Source: Oligoflexia bacterium
GTDB taxonomy: Bacteria > Bdellovibrionota > UBA1018 > CAIMNF01
Length of the DNA stretch: 7,181 nucleotides
Direction of reading: 5' to 3'
Assembly (NCBI GenBank): GCA_903842755.1
Contig: CAIMNF010000034.1
Coordinates: forward strand, 1 to 7,181
Shown here: positions 1-7,075 of the stretch, in pieces
How positions within the stretch are numbered: position 1 is the first letter of the stretch
Layout: the number at the start of each line of letters is the position of its first letter
The notes under the pieces: model-generated
Seen by the model: only the letters and a program-made list of their open reading frames with translations
Database searches by the model: none
Told to the model about the DNA's origin: nothing
Position numbers and translations under genes: made by a program

Positions 1-1
1 C

Positions 2-736
2 ACGCTGCTGAATGCTTATGATCAATTAAAATTTCAGGAACTAAGCACAAAAGGGGATGCTAAAAGTTTAGCGGTGTTAGAAGAAATTAAAAAATACGAC
101 ACTCAGGCCGCCACAATCAGCCAGCCCCTTGATCAGCAGCCCATTGACTTCACCCGGGTGGATTGGGTCAAAGGTAAATTAAAAGCAATGAGCCAGGTTG
201 ATCAGTTGGTGCGATTCACCCTAATAGACGCCCCTAAAAAGAATCATTTTGATGCCGAACAAACGGCTGAATTTAATTCACAACTCGTGGCTAAGTTAGC
301 CGGAGTGGACGCTCTCAACACGGGAGTGTTGACGGCCCTTCTTAAAGTATATGATTGGTTTAAGATCAGTACGTTTGGTGCCGAGGCCGAAAACAATGCG
401 TGGCTTTTGGTTCAACATGCGGATCAAAAACCGGAACTTCAGCGACAGGTGTTGGCACGTTTAGAAAAATTTTATTTAGTGGGTGAGGCAAATCCCCAGC
501 ATTATGCCTATCTCTTTGACCGAGTTGCGGTAAATCAACCCGATCCAAGTCGGGGGGTTCTGCAACGCTATGGTACACAAGGAAAGTGTAATTCCGCAGG
601 CACGTTTGTTCCGTTCCCGGTGCAAGATGAAGTGCATTTGGATCAATGGCGCGCCGAAGTGGGCTTAGGCCTTGAGGCGGACTACATCAAATTTGCTGAA
701 AAAATGGTCTGTAGTCCCCCTTCCTCCGCACAATGA
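2..736 (+). CDS. DUF6624 domain protein, 5' end cut by the window edge
   Basis: The reading frame is open from base 2 to the TGA at 734-736 and gives 244 residues. A GTG at 74 has no Shine-Dalgarno site and lies inside the open frame, so the true start is most likely left of the window. The C-terminal ~170 residues match the pattern I know for DUF6624: WLLVQHAD at residues 134-141, LQRQVL just after, the AYLFDRV stretch near 169-175, QRYGTQ at 188-193, PFPVQD at 204-209, then a WRAEVGLG stretch. DUF6624 has no established biochemical function that I can state. Two cysteines, near residues 196 and 237, could form a disulfide if the protein is exported, as its neighbours are, but the N-terminus needed to show export is missing. 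The domain call is firm; location and function are unknown. Confidence 0.9.
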   Translation, partial: TLLNAYDQLKFQELSTKGDAKSLAVLEEIKKYDTQAATISQPLDQQPIDFTRVDWVKGKLKAMSQVDQLVRFTLIDAPKKNHFDAEQTAEFNSQLVAKLAGVDALNTGVLTALLKVYDWFKISTFGAEAENNAWLLVQHADQKPELQRQVLARLEKFYLVGEANPQHYAYLFDRVAVNQPDPSRGVLQRYGTQGKCNSAGTFVPFPVQDEVHLDQWRAEVGLGLEADYIKFAEKMVCSPPSSAQ

Positions 737-820
737 AAATCCTTTAGAGCACGGAGTTTTTTATAGAATGAATCGTAAATTGTCCTGAAAAAAGCGGCAC
801 TCTCTTTACTTGATTCCGTA

Positions 821-853
821 AGTCAGTTATGGTGACTCCTAAAGATCAGGAGT
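821..853 (+). promoter_or_regulatory. Two overlapping inverted repeats; candidate switch masking the ribosome binding site
   Basis: The sequence shows two perfect dyads that share bases. Dyad A is AGTCA (821-825) with TGACT (833-837), around a 7-base loop. Dyad B is ACTCCT (835-840) with AGGAGT (848-853), also around a 7-base loop. Bases 835-837 belong to both, so in RNA only one stem can form at a time. Stem B pairs the whole AGGAG Shine-Dalgarno site of the 1351-residue gene; stem A would free it. An eight-codon frame (ATG 829 to TAA 853-855) runs through both stems and ends four bases before the TTG start, so its translation could also open stem B. It lacks a good ribosome binding site. 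The stems are short (5 and 6 bp). Dyad A could equally be a DNA operator. The dyads are seen directly; regulation is inferred. Confidence 0.4.
848..852 (+). promoter_or_regulatory. Shine-Dalgarno site AGGAG that fixes a TTG start
   Basis: AGGAG lies seven bases before the TTG at 860. The first in-frame ATG, at 878, is 25 bases away, too far for this site, and starting there would remove the basic residues that begin the signal peptide. The TTG is therefore the preferred start. Confidence 0.75.
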
Positions 854-859
854 AAAAAC

Positions 860-3800
860 TTGCGGTTTATTCGGTATATGGTTGCACGAGTTCTGTTTTT
901 AGCGATTGCGTGGGGTGGGCAACTTTCCGTTGCCGATGAAGCGTACGATCCGAATTGTTCGCTCTTGGGACACGAAGTTCCCCGTGGCTTCGAAGTGGAT
1001 TTGAAAAAGGCAGAAACGATTTTTGCGCGGCTGACCGGGAGTGGGGCAAGTTTTTGTAAAGAGGCGTCCTCCCTTGCATCCTGTGCTTCTTTCCAATTGT
1101 ATTGTATCCGCGCATTTTTAAAAAGCGAACTCCCGCCGATGGCTAAGTCTGTTCATCAAAATGCTCATTTGGGCGCTTCGGCAGATTTATTGCAGCTGGA
1201 GCGTACGGAATCGTTGTTGATTCGCTACCAACAAGTTTTAAACCGTGAAAAAGAGTTCGGGTTCTCTCTTGCTGGCGAAGATGCTGTTTTTGAGTTGTTC
1301 AAAGGGGATTCGGCCGCACTCCAAGGGGCTTACCAACGCCGCCGTAACTTGAGTTTAGCGTCTCCTGGCGCAAAAAAAATCATGCAACAATGTTCGGGTG
1401 TGGTGATGCGGGACCAAAACGATGTGAACCATCGCGCTTTGGCAGAAAATATCGGTGCCGAACTTGGAGTTTCGGAGATCGATACCACGGGAGCTTTTAA
1501 TCTCGAAAGCGAACTCCATCGTAAAAATTTACCGTTAAAAGGGCTCGTCCAAACCGCAGTGCTTGCCGACTTGAAGCGCACCAGCCAAGCCCTGTGGGCT
1601 GCCTATCTTTCTTTTTTTGGGCCGCTCAAAAGTGATCAGGAGCGGGTAGCGCTAATTTGTGCGCAAAGCAACGGCTGTAAAGATCCGCTTTGGCGGCGTG
1701 CAATCGAAGAAGCAAATGATGATTTTAAGGTTCAACGCGTGCTTTCACAAACCGCAACATGGGACCAATTGGATTTGCCCTCGGAAATGAAGCGCACTCA
1801 AGAATTTTTGAATCACGCCAACCACGCTTGTCAAGTTGCGCACGATGGGTTCGTCCAAAACAGGTTGAGTTTTCAAGCCAGAATGAACACGATGGCCCGC
1901 CGAAACGGCTACTCGCAATCCCAAGCGGAAGGGTTTGCCGACCAACAGTATCGTTCCAACTTAAGAATTCAACAGGATGCGTTTGTGACGATTCAGGATG
2001 ACTATCAGCACGCACTGAAGACTCGCTTAGGGCCATTAATGATTACGGATATTTTTCGGACGACGGTGGGAACTTTAAAACGGGATTTTGTATACACGAA
2101 CTGTATGCGCGGTTCTGGTATTCTTTTTGGTGAAATAAAATTGCTGGCCACCAAAGAGGCTGCGCGGCAACTTTACCAACTCGATCTAAATGAACTTCAT
2201 CAACTTGAAAAAAACGAACAGCGGGACCCGCGAGAGGTCTTGCTCGAATACTTAAGAAATAATCCAGCGGTGATGGCCGATATATTGATTGCAAATCCTG
2301 GCCAAAAAGATCAGCGCGCTGTTTGTTCCCTGATCCGAGAGTCTAATCGCAGAGATGATTGGTCCGAAAAGAAAGACGAAGTGATCGGCGGAATTGGTTT
2401 GGCTGCTTTGGGCACACTTTGGTTGACCGGATACGGTGCCCCCGTGGCGATGTCGGTGGAGGCGTCCGCAGCCTCGTGGGGTTTCGTTCTTGATGCCACA
2501 GTCGCCGGGTCCGCAATTTATGGCGTAAATCGTTCGTGGAAATCGCTTAAAAATTCTGAAGAAGATTTCAAACAGACCCAACAAAGTGGGGCCACGTCCG
2601 AATTTCAATTAGAGAAGGCTTTAGGGCAACTACAAGATTTACAACAACAACAGGGAGATCAATTGAATCAGCTTGCGCTCCAGCTGGGAGCCCTAGGCTC
2701 CGGCGCAGCTCTTTTGGCTGTTTCCAAGGCGGTAGCATCTTTGCCATCGGCAACGGTGATTTCGCGCTTTTTGGGAGTAGAGCGACTAGAGACCAACCTT
2801 CCAAAACTAAAATTATTTACCGTTCGTAAAGGAATTGAAGCTTTCCAAAAAACGGCAAAAATCTTTGAATTGGACCGCAGTCTTTACAGTGGCTTGACCG
2901 AAGCGGAAGGGGTGGAACTCGGCGCGCTTTACAGCCGTTTTAACTCGGAGCAGGCGTTGGCCTTCACGCAAGCCATTAAAGATGCAAACCAAACCGAGGG
3001 GCTACAACAAATTTTAAGAAAAATCGCCCAAAACCCGGAAGAAGTGCTTCAGCCCATTTCGGGAACGCGCTTTGGCTACTCGTTCCACTTTAAAAAATTA
3101 ATGGCGTTTTTTAGGGAAGCTCAAACAGGCAGGGCCGTGGAACCCATCACGAGCGCGGAAGAAAAAACCGTCAATAGCGCCTTAAAGCTGATTCGCGCCG
3201 CAAAGAATTCCCAAGTCAAACTGTACCAAGCGCTCAATAAGCCTGCAGAGGGGATTCGAACCGCCGCTCCCAAACTATCGGAATGGATTAAAAAGGGGGT
3301 GGACGAAGCGAAAGCGAACCCCTGGAGCGCAGTGTATCGAGACGTTCCGCTAGATGCTCATGTGATCCCTTCGCGAATTAATTTAAAGAACTGGACCTTC
3401 GGGCACATTTTCGGCAGTCCGATGGAATGGGTCACCCAGGTGGGATATCAGTTGGTTGCCAAAAAGCCTATGCCCGTTCAATTGAGCACACTCCCGAGCT
3501 TTGCGGTCAGCACTTATTTTTGGGTCAAAGTTTGGGACCATTGGATTTTAGAATCGAGCGAGATTGAAGAGATCCGTGCCACCGTAGAAAAAATTGACTA
3601 CAAGCCGGGGGCCGAATTTGCCAAGACGCTCCTGGCGGCAAGGTTAATAGATGGTGATGAATTAGCAAGCGCGTACGGGAACCACCGTGATCTAATTAAG
3701 AATTGGATTCTTAACCCTCATACACCGCTTCCCCGGTTATCGGAAATGGGGCGATTGGTCCATTTATCGTCGGCACAACTAGAGCAGCTAAACTTAGCCG

Positions 3801-4915
3801 CATGGAACCTTTATCAGGATTCGCACGACAATTATCTGGAAGTGCTCAAACAAAAATCACCCGAAAACAAAACTGAATTTTGGGAATCGTTTGAACATCA
3901 ATTGATCGATCAGTTTGCGGATGCGCGCTACCCCGATTTGCACCGGCTTTCAGCCGGGCAGATGGTCATCGCACGGACCCTCTTGTGGCCAATTTTTACC
4001 CTTCATGGTGTAACGGACATTGAGCTCCTGCACGACCTGTATGACGAAACTCATCCAGGATCGTTTAACAACCTACTTGAGATGATGGGGAATGCAGAAA
4101 CGGGGAGCAAAGCGGTGATTTCCTTGTCGGATGCTTTGGCAGGAGTCTTGGATTTTACGCTGCATCCGGAGCATGAAATGCAAAAGGCTCAAAAAGCTCA
4201 AGCGCTGGTCGATCGGCATGAGCTGCCCAATTACTTTGCGCTTTTGTCGGACCGTCCCGATATTTACCGATTGGCGTATCCCACGGTTTTTATACCGGGC
4301 CCCTTGCAGAGCCCGATCCACCTGGAAGACGAACTCGATCGGTGGAAACTGTTCTTTACTCATCCGTACTTTAAATACGTAAGGGATCAATTTCAAATCA
4401 GAATCCGACAAGAGGGCGGACAAAGAGATTACGAAAGCGAAATTTTGAAACTGGACTACATTGAGGCTGCCATTGTTTCGGTGAACCAAGCGATGGACCT
4501 GATCCAAAAGCTTCGCGCCAGAGGTTCTGGTGGAAAGCTAACCGACCAGGAAAGCCAGGCCGTTCTAGGACCGAGCTATTTTGAAATGGGAAATGCTGCT
4601 TTTTACGACGGTGACGATGCAAATGCCCACCCGGAAGACCAAATCCGGAAAAAGTTATTCCTGATGCAGACCGAATGCGTCACGGAGCCAAACGCGTTGG
4701 ACCTGAAGCTTAAGACCGAAAAGTTCTCAGAAATTGCTGCTAAACGCGCTCAGAACTACGCTAATTTGAAGGATCGGGTGCTGAAGGTTTGGCTGAGCTA
4801 CATGGAAAAATTGGTTTCGGGCCAGATCGAATACTCCCCGAAAGTGCGCGAGCGGTACTTTTTAATAGAAGCGAATCAGATTTTGAGCGCAACTCCATTG
4901 CTCTCCAGAAAGTAA
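860..4915 (+). CDS. Very large exported protein of unknown function (1351 aa)
   Basis: I do not recognise a family. The start is TTG with AGGAG seven bases upstream. Residues 1-25 look like a Sec signal peptide: arginines at 2, 5 and 10, a hydrophobic core near 11-20, and a likely cut after S-V-A at 23-25. Residues 26-500 are mainly helical in character and hold ten of the eleven cysteines (33, 66, 75, 82, 178, 267, 273, 324, 415, 489), suggesting disulfides outside the cytoplasm. Residues ~507-557 are a long glycine/alanine-rich hydrophobic stretch. Residues 581-606 are glutamine/leucine-rich with a coiled-coil look, and a second hydrophobic stretch follows at ~605-635. A tryptophan-rich segment (876-897) may be a third membrane contact. 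The rest has one cysteine (1273) and no catalytic motif I could find, including no HExxH. It may be a membrane-inserting or envelope structural protein; that is a guess from composition. The frame is intact. Confidence 0.88.
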   Translation: MRFIRYMVARVLFLAIAWGGQLSVADEAYDPNCSLLGHEVPRGFEVDLKKAETIFARLTGSGASFCKEASSLASCASFQLYCIRAFLKSELPPMAKSVHQNAHLGASADLLQLERTESLLIRYQQVLNREKEFGFSLAGEDAVFELFKGDSAALQGAYQRRRNLSLASPGAKKIMQQCSGVVMRDQNDVNHRALAENIGAELGVSEIDTTGAFNLESELHRKNLPLKGLVQTAVLADLKRTSQALWAAYLSFFGPLKSDQERVALICAQSNGCKDPLWRRAIEEANDDFKVQRVLSQTATWDQLDLPSEMKRTQEFLNHANHACQVAHDGFVQNRLSFQARMNTMARRNGYSQSQAEGFADQQYRSNLRIQQDAFVTIQDDYQHALKTRLGPLMITDIFRTTVGTLKRDFVYTNCMRGSGILFGEIKLLATKEAARQLYQLDLNELHQLEKNEQRDPREVLLEYLRNNPAVMADILIANPGQKDQRAVCSLIRESNRRDDWSEKKDEVIGGIGLAALGTLWLTGYGAPVAMSVEASAASWGFVLDATVAGSAIYGVNRSWKSLKNSEEDFKQTQQSGATSEFQLEKALGQLQDLQQQQGDQLNQLALQLGALGSGAALLAVSKAVASLPSATVISRFLGVERLETNLPKLKLFTVRKGIEAFQKTAKIFELDRSLYSGLTEAEGVELGALYSRFNSEQALAFTQAIKDANQTEGLQQILRKIAQNPEEVLQPISGTRFGYSFHFKKLMAFFREAQTGRAVEPITSAEEKTVNSALKLIRAAKNSQVKLYQALNKPAEGIRTAAPKLSEWIKKGVDEAKANPWSAVYRDVPLDAHVIPSRINLKNWTFGHIFGSPMEWVTQVGYQLVAKKPMPVQLSTLPSFAVSTYFWVKVWDHWILESSEIEEIRATVEKIDYKPGAEFAKTLLAARLIDGDELASAYGNHRDLIKNWILNPHTPLPRLSEMGRLVHLSSAQLEQLNLAAWNLYQDSHDNYLEVLKQKSPENKTEFWESFEHQLIDQFADARYPDLHRLSAGQMVIARTLLWPIFTLHGVTDIELLHDLYDETHPGSFNNLLEMMGNAETGSKAVISLSDALAGVLDFTLHPEHEMQKAQKAQALVDRHELPNYFALLSDRPDIYRLAYPTVFIPGPLQSPIHLEDELDRWKLFFTHPYFKYVRDQFQIRIRQEGGQRDYESEILKLDYIEAAIVSVNQAMDLIQKLRARGSGGKLTDQESQAVLGPSYFEMGNAAFYDGDDANAHPEDQIRKKLFLMQTECVTEPNALDLKLKTEKFSEIAAKRAQNYANLKDRVLKVWLSYMEKLVSGQIEYSPKVRERYFLIEANQILSATPLLSRK

Positions 4916-4931
4916 GATCACCCAAAAGGGA

Positions 4932-4962
4932 CAAGAAAAATTTCAAGAAAAAATTTTCAAGA
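4932..4962 (+). repeat. Short AT-rich tandem repeat, unit CAAGAAAAATTT
   Basis: Two adjoining units, CAAGAAAAATTT (4932-4943) and CAAGAAAAAATTTT (4944-4957), are followed by the first five bases of a third (4958-4962). The units differ only in the length of the A and T runs. They lie 17 bases after the stop of the large gene and about 30 bases before a candidate promoter. They could be a phased A-tract bend or a protein binding site, or chance in AT-rich DNA. No GC-rich terminator stem is present here. Confidence 0.45.
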
Positions 4963-4994
4963 CCAGAACTTTTTATTGTACACGGTAAAAATGT

Positions 4995-5021
4995 TTGCTA
5001 CGGTCATTTTTCGTCCATAAT
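4995..5021 (+). promoter_or_regulatory. Candidate sigma-70-type promoter for the 247-residue gene
   Basis: TTGCTA (4995-5000) as -35 and CATAAT (5016-5021) as -10 are separated by 15 bases, or by 16 if the -35 is read one base earlier. The -10 matches TATAAT at five of six positions. The spacer is short for a standard promoter. Transcription would begin near 5028, giving a leader of about 27 bases with AGGAG at 5044-5048. If real, the downstream gene is not wholly dependent on read-through from the large gene. Confidence 0.35.
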
Positions 5022-5043
5022 TTTTTACACATTTTGTATTTAT

Positions 5044-5048
5044 AGGAG
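5044..5048 (+). promoter_or_regulatory. Shine-Dalgarno site AGGAG that selects ATG 5055 over TTG 5052
   Basis: The bases read AGGAG, then six bases, then ATG at 5055. The preceding in-frame TTG at 5052 would have only a three-base spacer, which is too short, so the ATG is preferred. The choice changes the protein by one residue. Confidence 0.75.
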
Positions 5049-5054
5049 TGGTTG

Positions 5055-5798
5055 ATGGAGAAAAAATTAGCGGTTCTTTCGTGGTCCCTTGTGGTGCTTT
5101 GCTTGAATGCAAACGCCCAACGGCCAGAGGATGCCGAAGTAAGGCAAAATCGCCTGAGTTTAGCGAATCGGATGAGTGCCGTTGCTTCCGGAGCGGGGGC
5201 GACGGGGTGGGCTTACCTCCATCAGAAAAAAAATACGGCAAACCTCAAAGCGCAAGAGTGCGTTCGAAATGCAAAACAGCTCGTTTTTGATCCAAGCAAA
5301 AAAATCCCGGTGATCGATATCTTCGGTGCACAACCAGTGGTCCGTTACGCCACTCCCGTAGACTTGGTTAAATTAAGTGAGGCGCAAAAAGGCGGATTTA
5401 TTCTAGCCTATGGCGAGACCGGAGAATCCAACACTCGACTAGACGCAAAGTTAGTCAAAAATGATCTTCCGGACCTCAATCAAGCCTATGCCCAAATAAA
5501 GTTGGAAAAGAAAAGCATCACAGAAATTTATTATTTAAACGAACATCATTTCCAACAGCTCTTTAATTCCATCCCGAGCTTTGAATCCCTTACCGATCAA
5601 GGCGCGGTCATCGATAAGATTGAAACCTACGCCAGCACGTTTCTTCCAGAAGAAAAGTCAGTGGAACACGTAGCGCACTATCAATCCGCGGAAAAATATT
5701 TCTTTGAAAGTAAACACCTGGCTCGCATCGGCAACTTAGTGATTGCCCTGGATTTGGCTGATTTAGCAGGGTATTTTATCACGCGATGTGCACAATAA
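5055..5798 (+). CDS. Small exported protein of unknown function (247 aa)
   Basis: I do not recognise a family. The ATG at 5055 has AGGAG six bases upstream. Residues 1-21 are a convincing Sec signal peptide: lysines at 3 and 4, a hydrophobic core from 5 to 17, and a cut after A-N-A at 19-21. Cysteine 16 is not in a lipobox, so a lipoprotein is unlikely. The mature protein has a short Gly/Ala-rich segment (41-54), then a mixed-composition body with a charged, helical C-terminal half. A hydrophobic stretch lies at 225-242, near the end. The only mature cysteines, 69 and 245, could form one disulfide joining the start and end of the body. It follows the 1351-residue gene on the same strand after 139 bases and may act with it in the envelope, but nothing in the sequence proves a link. 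No catalytic motif was found. Confidence 0.87.
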   Translation: MEKKLAVLSWSLVVLCLNANAQRPEDAEVRQNRLSLANRMSAVASGAGATGWAYLHQKKNTANLKAQECVRNAKQLVFDPSKKIPVIDIFGAQPVVRYATPVDLVKLSEAQKGGFILAYGETGESNTRLDAKLVKNDLPDLNQAYAQIKLEKKSITEIYYLNEHHFQQLFNSIPSFESLTDQGAVIDKIETYASTFLPEEKSVEHVAHYQSAEKYFFESKHLARIGNLVIALDLADLAGYFITRCAQ

Positions 5799-5814
5799 AA
5801 AGCGGGGGGCAGGG

Positions 5815-7005
5815 TTATCCGTGGTCCTTGGTGCAATCCAAACTCTCTTGCCAAGTTTCTGCCTGATCGTTATTTAAATCGCTCGTCATGAACTGATACA
5901 GCTGCTGAACCAGTTGCGAATCATCCGAAAACACCCCAAATTCACGATTATCGGTTAGGGAAGTGGTCGAGCCGTTCACCGAGCCTACCCACGCACGGGA
6001 GTCATCGACCACAATGGCTTTGGCATGAAGATAGCCGGCCTTCCCATTAATTTTCATTTTCTTATCAAAAGCGCGGGTCACAATTCCCGCATTATCGAAC
6101 GCCCCGTAAGTGTCATTCCATTGATTAATTTCGGAAGATTTAGGCTTTCCAAAGGCGCAGGCGCTCGTCACCATCACATACACTTTTACGCCACGTTTTG
6201 CTGCATTTAAAATGGCATCATTCAACGTGGGGTCCTTTAAATATTGAGTTTCAATTACTAGTTTCGATTGCGCGCTATTAATAAAATTCACCAAAGGGTC
6301 CATCGCGTAGGGGCTGACCGTAAGAATGTCGCCAGCACCATTTGCGTAGATCGATACTTTAACGTCGTAGGGCGTGCCGTTCAAATCCTGGGTAAAAATG
6401 GACTCTAAAGTTGCGACAACGCTACTGTCGTCGTCGACTAACGTATAGTCCCGATTACAAGTAGACGGGTTCTCTTCTAAATCGCATAAGTTTGAAGAAT
6501 TGAAGTTCCCCGTACTGATCAGTGCTGTTCGTTGGTCGACCAAAACCATCTTTCCGTGCTCATAGCAGCGGGAACCGGGAGTTCCACAGAGATCTTTATT
6601 AAACGGAACATAAGTACCGCCCTGTTGATTGACGGTGTTTACAAAAGCTTTTTGTCTTGCGCAATCGTCGGTATCTTTACTTTCTGGGTCGTTGAATACG
6701 TGGCAAGACGCACCCACGGGCGATCCCTCATGAACGATTCTTACTTTTACACCGCGATCCATCGCACTTTTAATGGCGTCTTCGACGTGGCGATCGTCCA
6801 TTTCGTAAATTTCAATGTCTAAGGTGGACTGAGCTTGATTGATTAATCCGAGGAGTGGTGAGCCAGAGGCATTATCATAAAACTTGATGGCGGCGTGTGC
6901 GCAGTTGCTCAACAGGAAGAGCGGTAAAAAAAGTAGAATGGAGAACAAATTTTTCGGTGACTGTTGGCGGTCCGATTTTGCCTTAGATCGTGTGCTATAG
7001 TTCAT
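5815..7005 (-). CDS. Exported phospholipase D superfamily protein with two HKD motifs
   Basis: The protein has 396 residues from the ATG at 7005. The N-terminus is a long basic region, a hydrophobic core near 20-33 and a likely signal peptidase I cut after A-H-A (36-38). Cysteine 35 is preceded by L-S-N, a poor lipobox. Two half-domains follow. Motif one is H150-x-K152-x4-D157, then GNFNSS at 166-171 and NRDY near 184-187. Motif two is H327-x-K329-x4-D334, then GSVNGS at 341-346 and NREFG near 353-357. Such pairs form one active site that cleaves or transfers phosphodiester bonds through a histidine intermediate; members act on phospholipids, cardiolipin or nucleic acid, and the substrate cannot be read here. 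In the first motif GS is replaced by GN and the gap after the aspartate is eight rather than six residues. Six cysteines lie between 101 and 183, suggesting disulfides outside the cytoplasm. A TTG at 7038 would add 11 residues but has no good ribosome site. Confidence 0.93.
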   Translation of the reverse strand: MNYSTRSKAKSDRQQSPKNLFSILLFLPLFLLSNCAHAAIKFYDNASGSPLLGLINQAQSTLDIEIYEMDDRHVEDAIKSAMDRGVKVRIVHEGSPVGASCHVFNDPESKDTDDCARQKAFVNTVNQQGGTYVPFNKDLCGTPGSRCYEHGKMVLVDQRTALISTGNFNSSNLCDLEENPSTCNRDYTLVDDDSSVVATLESIFTQDLNGTPYDVKVSIYANGAGDILTVSPYAMDPLVNFINSAQSKLVIETQYLKDPTLNDAILNAAKRGVKVYVMVTSACAFGKPKSSEINQWNDTYGAFDNAGIVTRAFDKKMKINGKAGYLHAKAIVVDDSRAWVGSVNGSTTSLTDNREFGVFSDDSQLVQQLYQFMTSDLNNDQAETWQESLDCTKDHG

Positions 7006-7010
7006 TTTAT

Positions 7011-7016
7011 TCCCCC
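7011..7016 (-). promoter_or_regulatory. Shine-Dalgarno-like GGGGGA that fixes the ATG start of the phospholipase D gene
   Basis: On the minus strand GGGGGA is followed by five bases and then ATG (7005-7003). It is less canonical than the AGGAG sites of the other two genes. It supports ATG 7005 over the TTG at 7038, which would lie almost at the predicted transcription start. Confidence 0.6.
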
Positions 7017-7045
7017 AGAGCAGTGTTATCCGTCCCAATGAAAAT

Positions 7046-7075
7046 AATATATCTGTTCAATGAATCTTATAGCAA
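7046..7075 (-). promoter_or_regulatory. Candidate promoter of the phospholipase D gene
   Basis: Read on the minus strand, TTGCTA (7075-7070) is followed by an 18-base spacer and TATATT (7051-7046). Transcription would begin near 7039, leaving a leader of about 34 bases before the ATG. The region is AT-rich and other pairings are possible. The -35 hexamer is the same as the one proposed for the 247-residue gene. Confidence 0.4.

Noticed and set aside
724..762. Possible terminator after the DUF6624 gene: CTCCG (724-728), CGGAG (752-756), then six T
   Set aside because: The stem is only five base pairs, the loop is 23 bases, and the 5' arm lies inside the coding sequence. This is too weak to call an intrinsic terminator, although the T run is suggestive.
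762..767. TATAGA as a -10 box for the giant gene
   Set aside because: No acceptable -35 hexamer lies 16-18 bases upstream, and other pairings in 737-859 are no better. The promoter of this gene remains unidentified.
4073..4507. Longest opposite-strand frame inside the giant gene (144 codons)
   Set aside because: It lies wholly within a convincing coding sequence, shows no recognisable domain, and many similar frames occur across the gene, as expected for shadows.
4921..4930. CCC-AAAA-GGG dyad just after the giant gene
   Set aside because: The stem is three base pairs and no T run follows directly, so it is not a terminator.
4991..5020. Nine-codon frame starting at ATG 4991
   Set aside because: It has no Shine-Dalgarno site, and the candidate promoter overlaps it. 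It is most likely chance.
7005..7038. TTG at 7038 as the start of the phospholipase D gene
   Set aside because: It lies at about the predicted transcription start and has no good ribosome site, while ATG 7005 has GGGGGA at a five-base spacing and begins a normal basic signal peptide region.
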